Shown here in pieces: positions 46,500 through 55,836 of a stretch of DNA of 64,000 bases. The notes below the pieces were generated by a model, which saw nothing but the letters and a program-made list of their open reading frames with translations, was not told the DNA's origin and searched no databases. How positions within the stretch are numbered: position 1 is the stretch's first letter; every line of letters starts with the position of its first letter. The stretch is taken from the NCBI RefSeq assembly GCF_025751575.1, contig NZ_JAOWLA010000002.1, positions 124,001 through 188,000 on the forward strand, written 5' to 3'. Source of the stretch: Albidovulum sediminicola (GTDB lineage: Bacteria > Pseudomonadota > Alphaproteobacteria > Rhodobacterales > Rhodobacteraceae). Both the position numbers and the translations under genes were made by a program.

Positions 46500-47504
46500 T
46501 CAGTCATCCTGCCACTCCTGCATGCCGGGGTCCCAGAAACAGGCGATGTCATGGCCGGGCCCGACCATTCGGCGTTGGGGGTTTTCCTGCGCGCAACGCG
46601 GCATGGCATGGGCGCAGCGGCCCCGGAAGGCGCAGGCCGCGGGCTCTGCCTTCTGGATCGGGGGCTGGCCCTCGATCACGTTCAGCTTGGCCGTGCGCGA
46701 GCCCCTGACCGAGGGCACGGTCCGGAGCAGCGCGCGGGTGTAGGGGTGGCGCGGGTTGCCGAAAAGTTCGCGCACCGGGGCCTGTTCGACGATCTGGCCG
46801 CCGTACATCACGATCACCCGGTCGGCGATGCCGGCGATCACACCCAGGTCGTGGGTGATCCAGACGATGGCCATTCCCAGCTTCTGGCGCAGATCCTTGA
46901 CCAGTTCCAGGATCTGGGCCTGGATCGTCACGTCGAGCGCCGTGGTCGGTTCGTCCGCGATCAGAACCTTGGGATCGCAGGCCAGCGCGATGGCAATCAT
47001 CACCCGCTGGCGCATGCCGCCCGAGAACTGGTGCGGGTAGTCGTCCAGGCGCCGTTCCGCGTCGGGGATGCCGACGAGTTCCAGAAGCTCCCGCGCCCGC
47101 ACCCGCGCGTCGCGCTTGCCAAGCCCCATGTGCTTGCGCAGGGGCTCCATGAGTTGGAAGCCCACGGTGAAGACGGGGTTGAGCGAGGTCATCGGGTCCT
47201 GGAAGATGAAGCCGATCCGCGCGCCGCGAACCGATCGCAACTCCGCCTCGGAGCAGTTCAGAAGGTCAATGCCCTCGAACATGACGGTGCCGCCCCGCAC
47301 ATCGGCCGGGGGCGTCGGCAGAAGACCGATCAGCGACATCATCGTCACGGACTTGCCGGACCCGCTTTCGCCGACAACGCCCAGAAGTTCCCCCGGGCGC
47401 AGGTCGAAACTGACGGAGTTGACGGCGTGGACTTCCCCGCCGCGTGTCCTGAATACCGTCTTCAGGTCCTTGACATCAAGGACGGGCGCGGCCCCATCGG
47501 GCAT
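46500..47504 (-). CDS. Peptide ABC transporter ATPase (DppD/OppD type)
   Basis: A 334-residue ATPase: Walker [10 protein letters not shown], signature [15 protein letters not shown], Walker [13 protein letters not shown]-loop WITHDLG and a C-terminal oligopeptide domain with [16 protein letters not shown]. It is the first gene of the five-gene transporter operon. Homologues begin near [18 protein letters not shown], so I use 47504. The frame continues upstream without similarity. Confidence 0.93.
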   Translation of the reverse strand: MPDGAAPVLDVKDLKTVFRTRGGEVHAVNSVSFDLRPGELLGVVGESGSGKSVTMMSLIGLLPTPPADVRGGTVMFEGIDLLNCSEAELRSVRGARIGFIFQDPMTSLNPVFTVGFQLMEPLRKHMGLGKRDARVRARELLELVGIPDAERRLDDYPHQFSGGMRQRVMIAIALACDPKVLIADEPTTALDVTIQAQILELVKDLRQKLGMAIVWITHDLGVIAGIADRVIVMYGGQIVEQAPVRELFGNPRHPYTRALLRTVPSVRGSRTAKLNVIEGQPPIQKAEPAACAFRGRCAHAMPRCAQENPQRRMVGPGHDIACFWDPGMQEWQDD

Positions 47505-47781
47505 GGAAACTCCCCAGTCGGTTCTTGTTATTGCTGTTCTTTCCGGTCTTGCGCCGGGATTATGCGCTGTGAGTGTTAGATATTTTCCCTCGCCCGGCAA
47601 CATACAAATTCGACTGCATTCCGTCGGGTCATGCGCTGCAATGTGTAGCGTCGTGCGGGCATCTTGACCGCGCACGCGCGCCGCGCCAGTGTGGCGCCGA
47701 CGGGACGGACGGTGCCCGGCGGCCCTCTCTGGTCCCCCGTGACGCAGCCGTCCCGAACCCTCTTGCGGCGGAGCTTTGCAG
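47505..47781. other. Divergent promoter region of the peptide transporter and oxidase genes
   Basis: 277 bases without a gene between the transporter operon (minus) and the FAD oxidoreductase gene (plus). It contains an AT-richer patch near 47565-47620 and presumably both promoters. I see no perfect long palindrome. Confidence 0.4.
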
Positions 47782-49125
47782 GTGACCCCTTTCCCGATCG
47801 GACTTCACAATCCCGCCCGCTTCACGGCGCCCGTTCCGCCACGCGCCGATGTCGTCGTGATCGGCGGCGGGATCGCGGGCGTCATGACCGCGTGGTTCCT
47901 GAACCGCGCGGGTCTGCGCGTGGTCCTGTGCGAAAAGGGACGGATCGCGGGCGAGCAATCCTCCCGCAACTGGGGCTGGGTGCGCAAGCAGGGCAGGGAC
48001 CCGGACGAGATCCCCCTGGTCGCGGAGGCACAGCGGATCTGGGCCGGCCTCGCGGCCGAGGTCGGGCAGGATCTGGGCTACCGGCAGACCGGCGTCCTTT
48101 ATCTCGCTAACACGCCCAAGGACATCGCGCCGCACGAGGCCTGGATGGTTCATGCCCGCGCCCACGGCCTCGACACCCGCTTGCTGACGAAGGAGGAGGT
48201 GGCGGCGATGGTGCCCGGTGCGGCGGATTGGGCAGGCGGGCTCTGGACGGCGTCGGACGGCCGCGCGGAGCCCTGGATCGCGGTGCCCGCCATCGCCGGG
48301 GCGCTGGCCGCGCGCGGCGCGGCCGTGATCGAGGACTGCGCCGTCCGTGCACTTGATCGCCAGGGCGGGCGCGTCGCGGGGGTCGTGACCGAGCGCGGCA
48401 GGATCGCGGCCGATCATGTCGTGCTGGCAGGCGGGGCCTGGTCCGGGCTTTTCGCGCGGGCCGAGGGCGTTCACCTGCCGCAACTGGCGGTGCGCGCCTC
48501 GGTCTGCGCGACCGAACCGCTGCCGCAGGTCTTCGCGGGCGCGGCGGCGGATGCCGAATTCGCCTTTCGCCGACGCGAGGACGGCGGATACACGCTGGCG
48601 CCCTGCGATTTCCACGAATTCATGATCGGGCCGGATGCGTTCCGCCACCTTGCCATCTACCGGCCCGGCCTGCGCACGCCCATCAGCGGCACGCGCTTCC
48701 TGCCCGGGGCGCCCTCGGGCTTTCCCGATGCCTGGTCCACGCCGCGCCGCTGGTCGCCCGATGCCGTCTCCCCGTTCGAGCGGACGCGGGTCCTGAACCC
48801 CGCCCCCTTCACCCCCCGGGTGGAGCGTCTGCGCGACCAGTTCGCGCGCGCCTTCCCCAAGCTCGGCCGCCCGCGCCTTCGGACGGCCTGGGCGGGGATG
48901 ATCGACACGATGCCCGATGTCGTGCCGGTGATCGACCATGCGCAGGGCGCGCCCGGCCTGACCATCGTCACCGGACTTTCCGGCCACGGCTTCGGCATCG
49001 GTCCCGCCGTGGGACGGGTGGCCGCTAACCTGGTGATGGGGCGCGCGCCGGGGCATGAGATCGGCCGCTTCCGCCACGCCCGTTTTACCGACGGATCACG
49101 GATCGTGCCCGGCCCGGCGCTGTAA
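47782..49125 (+). CDS. DadA-like FAD-dependent amino acid/amine oxidoreductase
   Basis: A 447-residue DAO-family flavoprotein: the dinucleotide motif DVVVIGGGIAGVMTAWFLNRAG near residue 25, the RNWGWVRKQGRDP segment, a substrate domain with VLAGGAWSG, and a C-terminal GLSGHGFGIGPAVGRVAANL. It would oxidise a secondary or D-amino acid. The exact substrate is unknown. The start is a GTG at 47782 with GGAG eight bases upstream. A TTG two codons earlier is too close to that site. Divergent from the peptide ABC operon. Confidence 0.85.
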   Translation: MTPFPIGLHNPARFTAPVPPRADVVVIGGGIAGVMTAWFLNRAGLRVVLCEKGRIAGEQSSRNWGWVRKQGRDPDEIPLVAEAQRIWAGLAAEVGQDLGYRQTGVLYLANTPKDIAPHEAWMVHARAHGLDTRLLTKEEVAAMVPGAADWAGGLWTASDGRAEPWIAVPAIAGALAARGAAVIEDCAVRALDRQGGRVAGVVTERGRIAADHVVLAGGAWSGLFARAEGVHLPQLAVRASVCATEPLPQVFAGAAADAEFAFRRREDGGYTLAPCDFHEFMIGPDAFRHLAIYRPGLRTPISGTRFLPGAPSGFPDAWSTPRRWSPDAVSPFERTRVLNPAPFTPRVERLRDQFARAFPKLGRPRLRTAWAGMIDTMPDVVPVIDHAQGAPGLTIVTGLSGHGFGIGPAVGRVAANLVMGRAPGHEIGRFRHARFTDGSRIVPGPAL

Positions 49126-49213
49126 ACCGTGGCGTTCAACCTTGCGGAAGGCGGCGAAAGTCGCCACCTTCCCCCCGATACCCGCGACGCGACACCGCGA
49201 AAGGAAGAATGCC

Positions 49214-50380
49214 ATGCCCGTCAAGAACCGCTTCGCCGAGCTTCTGCCCGAAATCACCGCCTGGCGCCGGGACTTTCATGAGCATCCCGAGCTTCTGTTC
49301 GACGTGCACCGCACCGCTGGCAAGGTTGCCGCGCTGTTGCGCGATTTCGGCTGCGACGAAGTTGTCGAGGGCATCGGCCAGACCGGCGTCGTCGGCGTGA
49401 TCCGCGGCAAGAGCGACAGCCGGGGCCGGGTGATCGGCCTGCGCGCCGATATGGACGCGCTGCCCATCCATGAGGCGACGGGGGTACCCTATGCCTCCAA
49501 GACGCCGGGCAAGATGCATGCCTGTGGCCATGACGGACATACCGCGATGCTCCTCGGCGCGGCGAAATACCTGGCCGAGACGCGCAATTTCGACGGCACC
49601 GCGGTCGTGATCTTCCAGCCCGCCGAAGAGGGCGGCGGCGGCGGGCGCGAGATGGTCCAGGACGGGATGATGGAGCGTTTCGGCGTGCAGGAGGTTTACG
49701 GTATGCACAATATGCCCGGCATTCCGCTGGGCCAGTTCGCCATCCGCCCCGGCGCGATGATGGCCGCCGCCGACCAGTTCGACATCGTCGTGACTGGCAA
49801 GGGCGGCCACGCGGCCAAGCCCCACGACTGCATCGACACCACGGTGGTGTCGGCGCATATCATCCTTGCGCTTCAGACCATCGCCGCGCGTGTCGTCAAT
49901 CCGCTGAAGGAGGTGGTCGTGTCGGTCTGCACCGTCAAGACCGAGACCGAGGCGCATAACGTCATCCCCCAGACCGTGCTGATGCGCGGTACCGTGCGCA
50001 CCATGGACCCCGTGGTCCAGGACATGGTCGAGGCACGGATCAAGGCCATCGTCGAGGGCACCGCGCTTGCCCATGGCGCGACGGCCGAGGTCACTTACAA
50101 GCGCGGCTATCCGGTGACCATGAACGCCCCCGAAAACACCGAGTTCGCCGTCGAGGTCGCGCGCGCGGTCTCGGGCCAGGTCGATACCGATCCCGAGCCG
50201 ATGATGGGGGCCGAGGACTTCAGCTTCATGCTGAACGAACGTCCGGGGGCCTATATCTTCCTGGGCAACGGCAATACGCCGATGGTCCACCATCCCGCCT
50301 ACAACTTCGACGACAACGCCATTCCCTTCGGCTCAAGCTGGTATGCCGGAATGGTCGAGGCGCGGATGCCCGCAGCCTGA
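49214..50380 (+). CDS. M20 family amidohydrolase (hippurate hydrolase-like)
   Basis: A 388-residue metal-dependent amidohydrolase that cleaves N-acyl amino acids such as hippurate or N-acetyl-amino acids. The motif HACGHDGHT contains metal ligands, FQPAEEGGGGG the catalytic glutamate, and MGAEDFSFM a C-terminal ligand region. Dimerisation domain in the middle (about 185-300). Normal length. AAGGAAG precedes the ATG. With the adjacent oxidase and peptide importer, it suggests use of peptides or acylated amino acids. Confidence 0.92.
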   Translation: MPVKNRFAELLPEITAWRRDFHEHPELLFDVHRTAGKVAALLRDFGCDEVVEGIGQTGVVGVIRGKSDSRGRVIGLRADMDALPIHEATGVPYASKTPGKMHACGHDGHTAMLLGAAKYLAETRNFDGTAVVIFQPAEEGGGGGREMVQDGMMERFGVQEVYGMHNMPGIPLGQFAIRPGAMMAAADQFDIVVTGKGGHAAKPHDCIDTTVVSAHIILALQTIAARVVNPLKEVVVSVCTVKTETEAHNVIPQTVLMRGTVRTMDPVVQDMVEARIKAIVEGTALAHGATAEVTYKRGYPVTMNAPENTEFAVEVARAVSGQVDTDPEPMMGAEDFSFMLNERPGAYIFLGNGNTPMVHHPAYNFDDNAIPFGSSWYAGMVEARMPAA

Positions 50381-50447
50381 CGCGATTTCGCCCTTTTTGG
50401 CGTGCAGGATGGTCGGGGCCCGCGCGTAGGCATTGCGAGGTGATGGA

Positions 50448-50861
50448 ATGCGCTTTCTGCTTGTCTTTCTTCTGGCCCTGCTGGTCGCGCCTCTGGCGCG
50501 GGCCGAGGACTTTACCGTCAAGATCGACAGCGGATTTGTCGCGGACGAGCTGCGCTGGAAGACCCAAGGACGTTCCTACAAGTTCCTCTGGGGGCTGACC
50601 TATGTGGATGGCCGGATCGCCGTCTGCGGGGTGGGGCAGTTTGTGAACCCGAGCCTCCGGCAGCAGACGCTGCGGCAAATGAAGCGCGGCAAGGTGGTGC
50701 TGGATGGCAAGGCAATCCTGAAGGACATCACCTTCTTCACCACGATCCCGGAGGGCAAGCCGCTGAACCGCGCCAAGGCCACCTGCCGGCTGACGAAGAC
50801 CAAGAAACCGAAGGGCGATTTCCTGGTCTACCTGGACGTGCAGGGTCGCAGCACATTCTAG
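50448..50861 (+). CDS. Secreted hypothetical protein
   Basis: A 137-residue protein I do not recognise. It has a clear signal peptide (RFLLVFLLALLVAPLARA, about residues 2-19) and a basic mature part of about 118 residues with two cysteines (VCGVG and ATCRL). Its stop is one base from the stop of the convergent DUF1810 gene. Confidence 0.7.
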   Translation: MRFLLVFLLALLVAPLARAEDFTVKIDSGFVADELRWKTQGRSYKFLWGLTYVDGRIAVCGVGQFVNPSLRQQTLRQMKRGKVVLDGKAILKDITFFTTIPEGKPLNRAKATCRLTKTKKPKGDFLVYLDVQGRSTF

Positions 50862-50862
50862 C

Positions 50863-51288
50863 CTAGCCCTGATCCAGCGCGGCCTCGGTCAGGGGGCAGG
50901 GGCTGCCGCCGTGGAAACGGGCCAGAACGTCATGCATGAGCGTGGCCATCTCCCCCTCGGCTGCGCGCGCGAAGAGCGTGGCGGAGGAGCGCAGCTTCAT
51001 CGCATCGACGGGACCAAGGATCTGCTCGGCCGTCAGGCCCGGGTGCGACAGCAGGGCCACCGCCGCGTCATGCAGCCGGGTTCTGAGGACCGGGTCGGCA
51101 AGATAGGCGCGCGCCTCCGCCAGATCCGCGATGCCGTAGAAACGCGCGGTCTCTGACCGTCCGAGCCCGCGCAATTGGGGAAAGATGAACCACATCCAGT
51201 GGTTGGTCTTGCGGCCATCGCGCAGCTCGGCCAGCACCTCGGGCCAGACCCTGTCCTGGGCTTCGTGAAAACGGCTGAGATCGGCCAT
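50863..51288 (-). CDS. DUF1810 family protein
   Basis: A 141-residue soluble protein with the DUF1810 signature: LSRFHEAQDRVWPEVLAELRDG, then HWMWFIFPQLRGLGRS and YLADPVLRTRL. The family is widespread and uncharacterised. It is separated by 21 bases from the kinase-lyase gene upstream, in the same direction, so co-transcription is plausible. Confidence 0.88.
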   Translation of the reverse strand: MADLSRFHEAQDRVWPEVLAELRDGRKTNHWMWFIFPQLRGLGRSETARFYGIADLAEARAYLADPVLRTRLHDAAVALLSHPGLTAEQILGPVDAMKLRSSATLFARAAEGEMATLMHDVLARFHGGSPCPLTEAALDQG

Positions 51289-51309
51289 GGCACCCCTCTT
51301 TGGTTTATC

Positions 51310-53631
51310 CTAAAGCCGGGCCAGCGCGCGGTCCATCATCTCCAACGCCAGATCCGCGTGTTCCGCCTCGAAAATCAGCGGTGGGCGCATCTTGACGATG
51401 TTGCCATGCACGCCCTCCGACCCGACCAGCAGTCCCTCTTCGCGCATCAGATTGATGAGCCGCTCCGTCTCCTCCGGCGCCGGGGTCAGATCGGCGCGGT
51501 CCCGCACCAGTTCGACCCCGAAGGCGAGCCCGGCGGAGCGGACGTCGCCGATGATCGGGTGCCGCGCTTTCAGCGCCTGAAGCCCCGCGAAGAGGGAGCG
51601 CGCCGTTTCGCCCGCCCGGCGCACATGATCGCCATCCGCGATCACGTCCAGCACCGCCAGTCCCGCGGCGGCAGAGACGTTGTTGCCGCCGAAGGTCGAG
51701 AAAAAGGCGGTCTGCTCGCAGAAATGGTCAAGGATCTCAGGCCGGGTCAGGACCACGCCCAGCGGGTGGCCGTTGCCCGCGGGCTTGCCGATGGTGACGA
51801 AGTCAGGGGTGACGCCGTGGTGCTGGTAGCCCCAGAAGTGTTCGCCCATGCGGCCGAAGCCTGCCTGTACCTCGTCGGCGATGCAAAGCCCGCCCGCCGC
51901 GCGCACCTTGTCGAAAAGGGCGCCCACATAGCCCGGCACCGGCGCAAGGATACCGTTGGTCATGAAGGCGCTGTCCACGATCACCGTAGCGGGCTTCAGC
52001 CCCGCCTCGGCCAGGGAAGCGATGGCGCGGTCGGCGTCGGCGGCATAGCGCGCGCCAAGGTCCGGCGTGCCGTGCCGGTAGGGGCCGCGATAGCCGTCGG
52101 GCGCCAGGACCGTGCGTACGTGATCGGGCGACTGGCCCCGGCGGATGGCCGAGGGCGACACGGCCTCGATCGCCTCGGTGATGCCGTGGTAGGCGAAGTC
52201 CTGGCAGAGGAAGCCGCGATTTCCGGTCCAGGCGCGGGCCATGCGCCAGGCGATGTCATTGGCCTCCGACCCCGAGTTGACGAAGGCGCAGGCCGTCAGT
52301 TCGCCCCCGGTCAGCGCTCCCAGCCGCTCGGCATAGTCGAGCACCTGTTCGCCCAGGTAGCGCGTGTTGGTGTTGAGGACGCGCATCTGCCGGTCGATCG
52401 CGCCGATCACGCGGGGGTGGCAATGACCCACGATCGGCACGTTGTTGTAGCAGTCGAGATAGCGCCGCCCCGTAGCGTCGATCAGCCAGACGCCTTCGCC
52501 CTTCACCATGTGCAGCGGCGGGTCGTAGAAGACGTAAGGGCGCGAGCCCATTACCCGCTTGCGCCGCTCCAGCAGTTCCGCGACCGGGGCCGGGGTGGCG
52601 CTGCCGGACAGGCCGCAGGCGCGGCGGAACAGCGCGGTCGCGGCCCCGCGCCCCATCGCGTGCAGGGCGCGGAAGGCCTCCGGCGCGCCGAAGCCATGCG
52701 CGGCCAGGTAGGGCGGGTTGTCGGGATTGGCGGCGATCCGGTAGGCGAGGATCACCATCGTCGTCGCCTGGCGGGCAAGCATCAGGTCGTAGAGGACCTC
52801 AAGCTCCTCCTCCTCAAGCGGCGTTACGCTGTTGTAGCCCTCCACCAGCGCCGACATGATGCCGGCCGCGCCCTCGGGCCGGGTGATGAAATCGCCGAGC
52901 GCAGAGGCGATGTCGAAGACCAGGGGCGCGTGGATCATGTCGCCGAAGTCGATGAAGCCCGCGATGGCGTTCCCTGTGCCCAGGATCAGGTTATGTTCAT
53001 GCACGTCGCCGTGGATGGTCTGTGCCCGAAGCCGCGCGAGGCGCGGAAGCACCTCCCGCACCACATGGTCGAGACAGGCGGCGACCTCCGCCCTCGGGGC
53101 GCCCGCGGGCAGGCAGTCCGCTTTTGCCAGTGCGGCGCCGGCCTCGCGCAGGTCCCAGACCAACCGCCGTCCGATCAGCGCGGGGCTGGTGAAGCCGCGC
53201 AGCGCCCGCCCGAGCCGGGCGATCCCGGCGCCGATCCGGCGATAGTCGGCAGGGCCGAGGTCGCAGCTCCCCGCAATCTCCCCTTCCAGGTAGGAGACCG
53301 CGTAGAAGCGGTGCCGCCGTCCGTCCGGCGCGGTGATCAGGACGCTGTCGGCCCCATCGGTGGTCGGCCTTACCTCCGGCACGGGAAGCGTGGCATCCAC
53401 CGCCTGAATGTGCCGCAACGCGGCGATCTGCGCGTCAATCAGCGCTGGGTCCTCATTCGCATTCGCGATCTTCAGGACCCAGGCCCGCCCGTCCTGCGTG
53501 CGCAGGAGCATGTTCTGGTCGCGCTCGGACACCAGCGGCGTCAGCGCCCCCGTCAGCCCGTGGTGACGCGCGGCGAGCGTGGAAAAGTCGTCCTGCGAGA
53601 AACAGGGGGCGTCGGCGCCAAGCGATGTCAT
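51310..53631 (-). CDS. APH-type kinase fused to class III PLP aminotransferase/phospho-lyase
   Basis: A 773-residue two-domain enzyme. Residues about 15-310 form an aminoglycoside phosphotransferase/choline-kinase-like domain: ATP lysine K54, catalytic HGDVHEHNL (208-216), metal loop FIDFGDM (226-232). Residues about 345-773 form a class III PLP domain: VNSGSEANDIA, ADEVQAGFGRMG (585-596) and the Schiff-base lysine K616 in TIGKPAGNGHPLG. Human relatives phosphorylate hydroxylysine (HYKK) and then eliminate phosphate from phosphohydroxylysine or phosphoethanolamine (PHYKPL, ETNPPL). The fusion suggests both steps in one protein. Some relatives carry an extra M23 peptidase domain, absent here. 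Confidence 0.88.
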   Translation of the reverse strand: MTSLGADAPCFSQDDFSTLAARHHGLTGALTPLVSERDQNMLLRTQDGRAWVLKIANANEDPALIDAQIAALRHIQAVDATLPVPEVRPTTDGADSVLITAPDGRRHRFYAVSYLEGEIAGSCDLGPADYRRIGAGIARLGRALRGFTSPALIGRRLVWDLREAGAALAKADCLPAGAPRAEVAACLDHVVREVLPRLARLRAQTIHGDVHEHNLILGTGNAIAGFIDFGDMIHAPLVFDIASALGDFITRPEGAAGIMSALVEGYNSVTPLEEEELEVLYDLMLARQATTMVILAYRIAANPDNPPYLAAHGFGAPEAFRALHAMGRGAATALFRRACGLSGSATPAPVAELLERRKRVMGSRPYVFYDPPLHMVKGEGVWLIDATGRRYLDCYNNVPIVGHCHPRVIGAIDRQMRVLNTNTRYLGEQVLDYAERLGALTGGELTACAFVNSGSEANDIAWRMARAWTGNRGFLCQDFAYHGITEAIEAVSPSAIRRGQSPDHVRTVLAPDGYRGPYRHGTPDLGARYAADADRAIASLAEAGLKPATVIVDSAFMTNGILAPVPGYVGALFDKVRAAGGLCIADEVQAGFGRMGEHFWGYQHHGVTPDFVTIGKPAGNGHPLGVVLTRPEILDHFCEQTAFFSTFGGNNVSAAAGLAVLDVIADGDHVRRAGETARSLFAGLQALKARHPIIGDVRSAGLAFGVELVRDRADLTPAPEETERLINLMREEGLLVGSEGVHGNIVKMRPPLIFEAEHADLALEMMDRALARL

Positions 53632-53704
53632 TGAACCTCTCCGCCGTCGTCACGCGGCAGGCGTGACTGTTCCCGATTCCGGGGCGGGGTTCAATATCGC
53701 GGGT

Positions 53705-54730
53705 TCAGGCCACCGCCCGCATCCGGCGCGGCGCCTGCCCAAAGGTCGCGCGGTAGACCTTGGCGAAATGCGACAGCGACCGGTAGCCACAGGCGACGGC
53801 CACCTCGGTCACCGAAAGCTCGGTCTGCATGAGCAGGCTGCGCGCCCGCTCAAGCCGCATCTTGGTGTAAAAACCCATGGGCGTGGTGGACAGGTAGCGG
53901 GCAAAGAGCCGCTCTGTCTGGCGCGGCGACATCCCGGCGATGTCGGCGATTTCCTGCGCGGAAAGCGGCGCTTCCAGGTTTTCCTCCATCACCGCGAGCA
54001 CGCGAACCAGACGGGCGTTGCGCACGCCGTAGCGGGACTGGGCCGAGACGGTCTGGCGCGACTGCGGGCCGCGGACATTGGCCCAGACCATGGCGTCGGC
54101 GATACGCGTGGCAAGGTCGCCGCCGTGGCGCTCCGCGATCAGATGCAGCATCAGGTCGGTCGCGGCGGCCCCGCCGGGCGCGGTTGGGCGGCGTCCTGCG
54201 ACGAAGGCCGCCCGGCTGACCTCAAGCTGCGGGAAGTCCTCGGCCAGGGCGTCGGCGTGGTCCCAATGGGCTGCGACCTCCTCACCGTCCAGGATGCCCG
54301 CGCGGGCGAGCGCGTGAATCCCCGAGCCGATCGCGCCGATGCGGGTGCCATGCGCTGCCTCACGCCGGAGCGCGGCATTGAGCGCGGCGCGCCCGCTGCC
54401 ATCCTCGGCCGGCGATCCGATCACGAAAAGCGACTCTCCGCGCGACAGCGGGGTCAGGCGGCCATCGCTCAGCACCGTCAGGCCGCCCGCCGCGACGACC
54501 GGCGCCCCGGTCACCGAGACCACGCGCCAATTGTAAAGCGCCTTGCGCGAGAGCGCGTTGGCCTGCCGCAGGGGTTCGGTCGCGCAGGACAGCGCCATGG
54601 CGTCGAACCCGTCGAGCAACAGGAACACGAAGCCCTCGCTGTCGGCGCGGGTCTCGGCGTTGGTGGGCGCGGTGACCTTGGCCGCCGCGCGCGGCTGGTG
54701 TTGATGCAGCATGTCCCATCCCCCCATCAC
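53705..54730 (-). CDS. GlxA-type AraC regulator (DJ-1 domain), first of a divergent pair
   Basis: A 341-residue regulator with a DJ-1/PfpI-like N-terminal domain (about 30-200) and an AraC HTH_18 domain at the C-terminus (MSPRQTERLFARYLSTTPMGFY and CGYRSLSHFAKVYRATFG). The nucleophile elbow does not carry the usual DJ-1 cysteine. This group includes arginine, choline and carnitine regulators. It lies directly upstream of the kinase-lyase gene in the same direction and is divergent from a second member of the family. A start at the later ATG (54712) is possible. Confidence 0.88.
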   Translation of the reverse strand: MMGGWDMLHQHQPRAAAKVTAPTNAETRADSEGFVFLLLDGFDAMALSCATEPLRQANALSRKALYNWRVVSVTGAPVVAAGGLTVLSDGRLTPLSRGESLFVIGSPAEDGSGRAALNAALRREAAHGTRIGAIGSGIHALARAGILDGEEVAAHWDHADALAEDFPQLEVSRAAFVAGRRPTAPGGAAATDLMLHLIAERHGGDLATRIADAMVWANVRGPQSRQTVSAQSRYGVRNARLVRVLAVMEENLEAPLSAQEIADIAGMSPRQTERLFARYLSTTPMGFYTKMRLERARSLLMQTELSVTEVAVACGYRSLSHFAKVYRATFGQAPRRMRAVA

Positions 54731-54751
54731 AGCGCGCCACTCCGGCGCGTC

Positions 54752-54779
54752 ATGTCGCTTCCGGGTCTGATTATGTCGA
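54752..54779 (+). promoter_or_regulatory. ArgR-like direct repeat between the two GlxA genes
   Basis: ATGTCGC (54752-54758) and ATGTCGA (54773-54779) are direct repeats exactly 21 bases apart, two helical turns. The P. aeruginosa AraC-type ArgR consensus TGTCGCN8AAN5, as I recall it, has the same 21-base period. The site is centred in the 95-base divergent gap. Confidence 0.5.
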
Positions 54780-54825
54780 ATATTTTTCGTTTTTCCTGAA
54801 TTTATGCGTCATCCTGGCGTTACAA

Positions 54826-55836
54826 ATGCGTCACCAGACCCAATCCCTTCCGGCCAAGCAACCCGCGCGCCTGCGCGTGGGCATCCTGCTTGCGCGGCGC
54901 TTCACGCTGGCTGCCCTCGCCAATTTCATCGATGTCCTGCGGCTGGCCGCGGACGAGGGCGACCGATCCCGGCCGATCCTGTGTTCCTGGCGTGTCGTCG
55001 CGATGCGGCCGGGCCCGGTGGAATCAAGCTGCGGCCTTTACGTGGAGGCGGAGGATTCGCTCGGCGACCCAACCCGCTTCGACTATATCGCGGTCGTCGG
55101 CGGGCTGATCGGCGAGGGCCAGTGGATCTCCCCCGAGGCGGAGGCATGGCTCTGCCGGGCGGCGGCATCCGGTGTGCCGTTGATCGGGCTCTGCACCGGC
55201 GCCTTCATCCTGGCGCGGGCCGGTCTGATGCAGGGTTACCGCTGCTGTGTCAGCTGGTTCCACCGCGAGGACTTCCTGGAGCTGTTCGATCAGATGCTGC
55301 CGGTTTCCGACCAGATCTTCGTGGTGGATCGCGACCGGTTGACCTGTTCGGGCGGCGCCTCGACCGCGCATCTGGCGGCCTTCCTGGTCGACCGCCACAT
55401 CGGGCGCGCGGCGGCGCGCAAAAGCCTGTCGATCATGATCGTCGACGATGCCCTGGCAGCGGAGCGGCCGCAGCCCGGCCTGCCGGTGGAACTGCGCGCA
55501 AGCGATGCTCTGGTCAAGCGCGCCCTGCTCTGGATGCAGCAATTCCCCGAGACTCCCCCGACCGCTGAACGACTGGCGCGCCAGCTGGGCGTCAGCCGCC
55601 GGACGCTCGAACGCCGCTTTGCGGAGGATCTGGCCATCTCCCCGGCCGAGGCGGGGCGGCGCATGCGTCTGGCGCAGGTGCGGGCCCTGCTGGCGCGGGG
55701 CGAGAAAAGCGTGACGCAGATCGCGGCGGAGACGGGATTTTCCGATGTCTCTCACCTGATCCGGGTGTTTCGCGCGGCGGAGGGGATCACGCCCGAGGCT
55801 TGGCGCCGGGCGCAGGGGGGGGCAGGCGGGACCTAG
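54826..55836 (+). CDS. GlxA-type AraC regulator (DJ-1 domain), second of a divergent pair
   Basis: A 336-residue regulator: DJ-1/PfpI-like domain with the nucleophile elbow [14 protein letters not shown] (cysteine present, about residues 123-136) and the C-terminal AraC domain ([14 protein letters not shown] and [14 protein letters not shown]). It resembles the ArgR/CdhR/GbdR group that controls arginine or choline-derived amine catabolism. It is divergent from another member. Its stop overlaps the moaA stop by 4 bases. Confidence 0.9.
   Translation: MRHQTQSLPAKQPARLRVGILLARRFTLAALANFIDVLRLAADEGDRSRPILCSWRVVAMRPGPVESSCGLYVEAEDSLGDPTRFDYIAVVGGLIGEGQWISPEAEAWLCRAAASGVPLIGLCTGAFILARAGLMQGYRCCVSWFHREDFLELFDQMLPVSDQIFVVDRDRLTCSGGASTAHLAAFLVDRHIGRAAARKSLSIMIVDDALAAERPQPGLPVELRASDALVKRALLWMQQFPETPPTAERLARQLGVSRRTLERRFAEDLAISPAEAGRRMRLAQVRALLARGEKSVTQIAAETGFSDVSHLIRVFRAAEGITPEAWRRAQGGAGGT

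Noticed and set aside
51175-53634. 819-aa plus-strand open frame across the kinase-lyase gene
   Set aside because: Antisense shadow with composition typical of reverse-frame GC-rich sequence.
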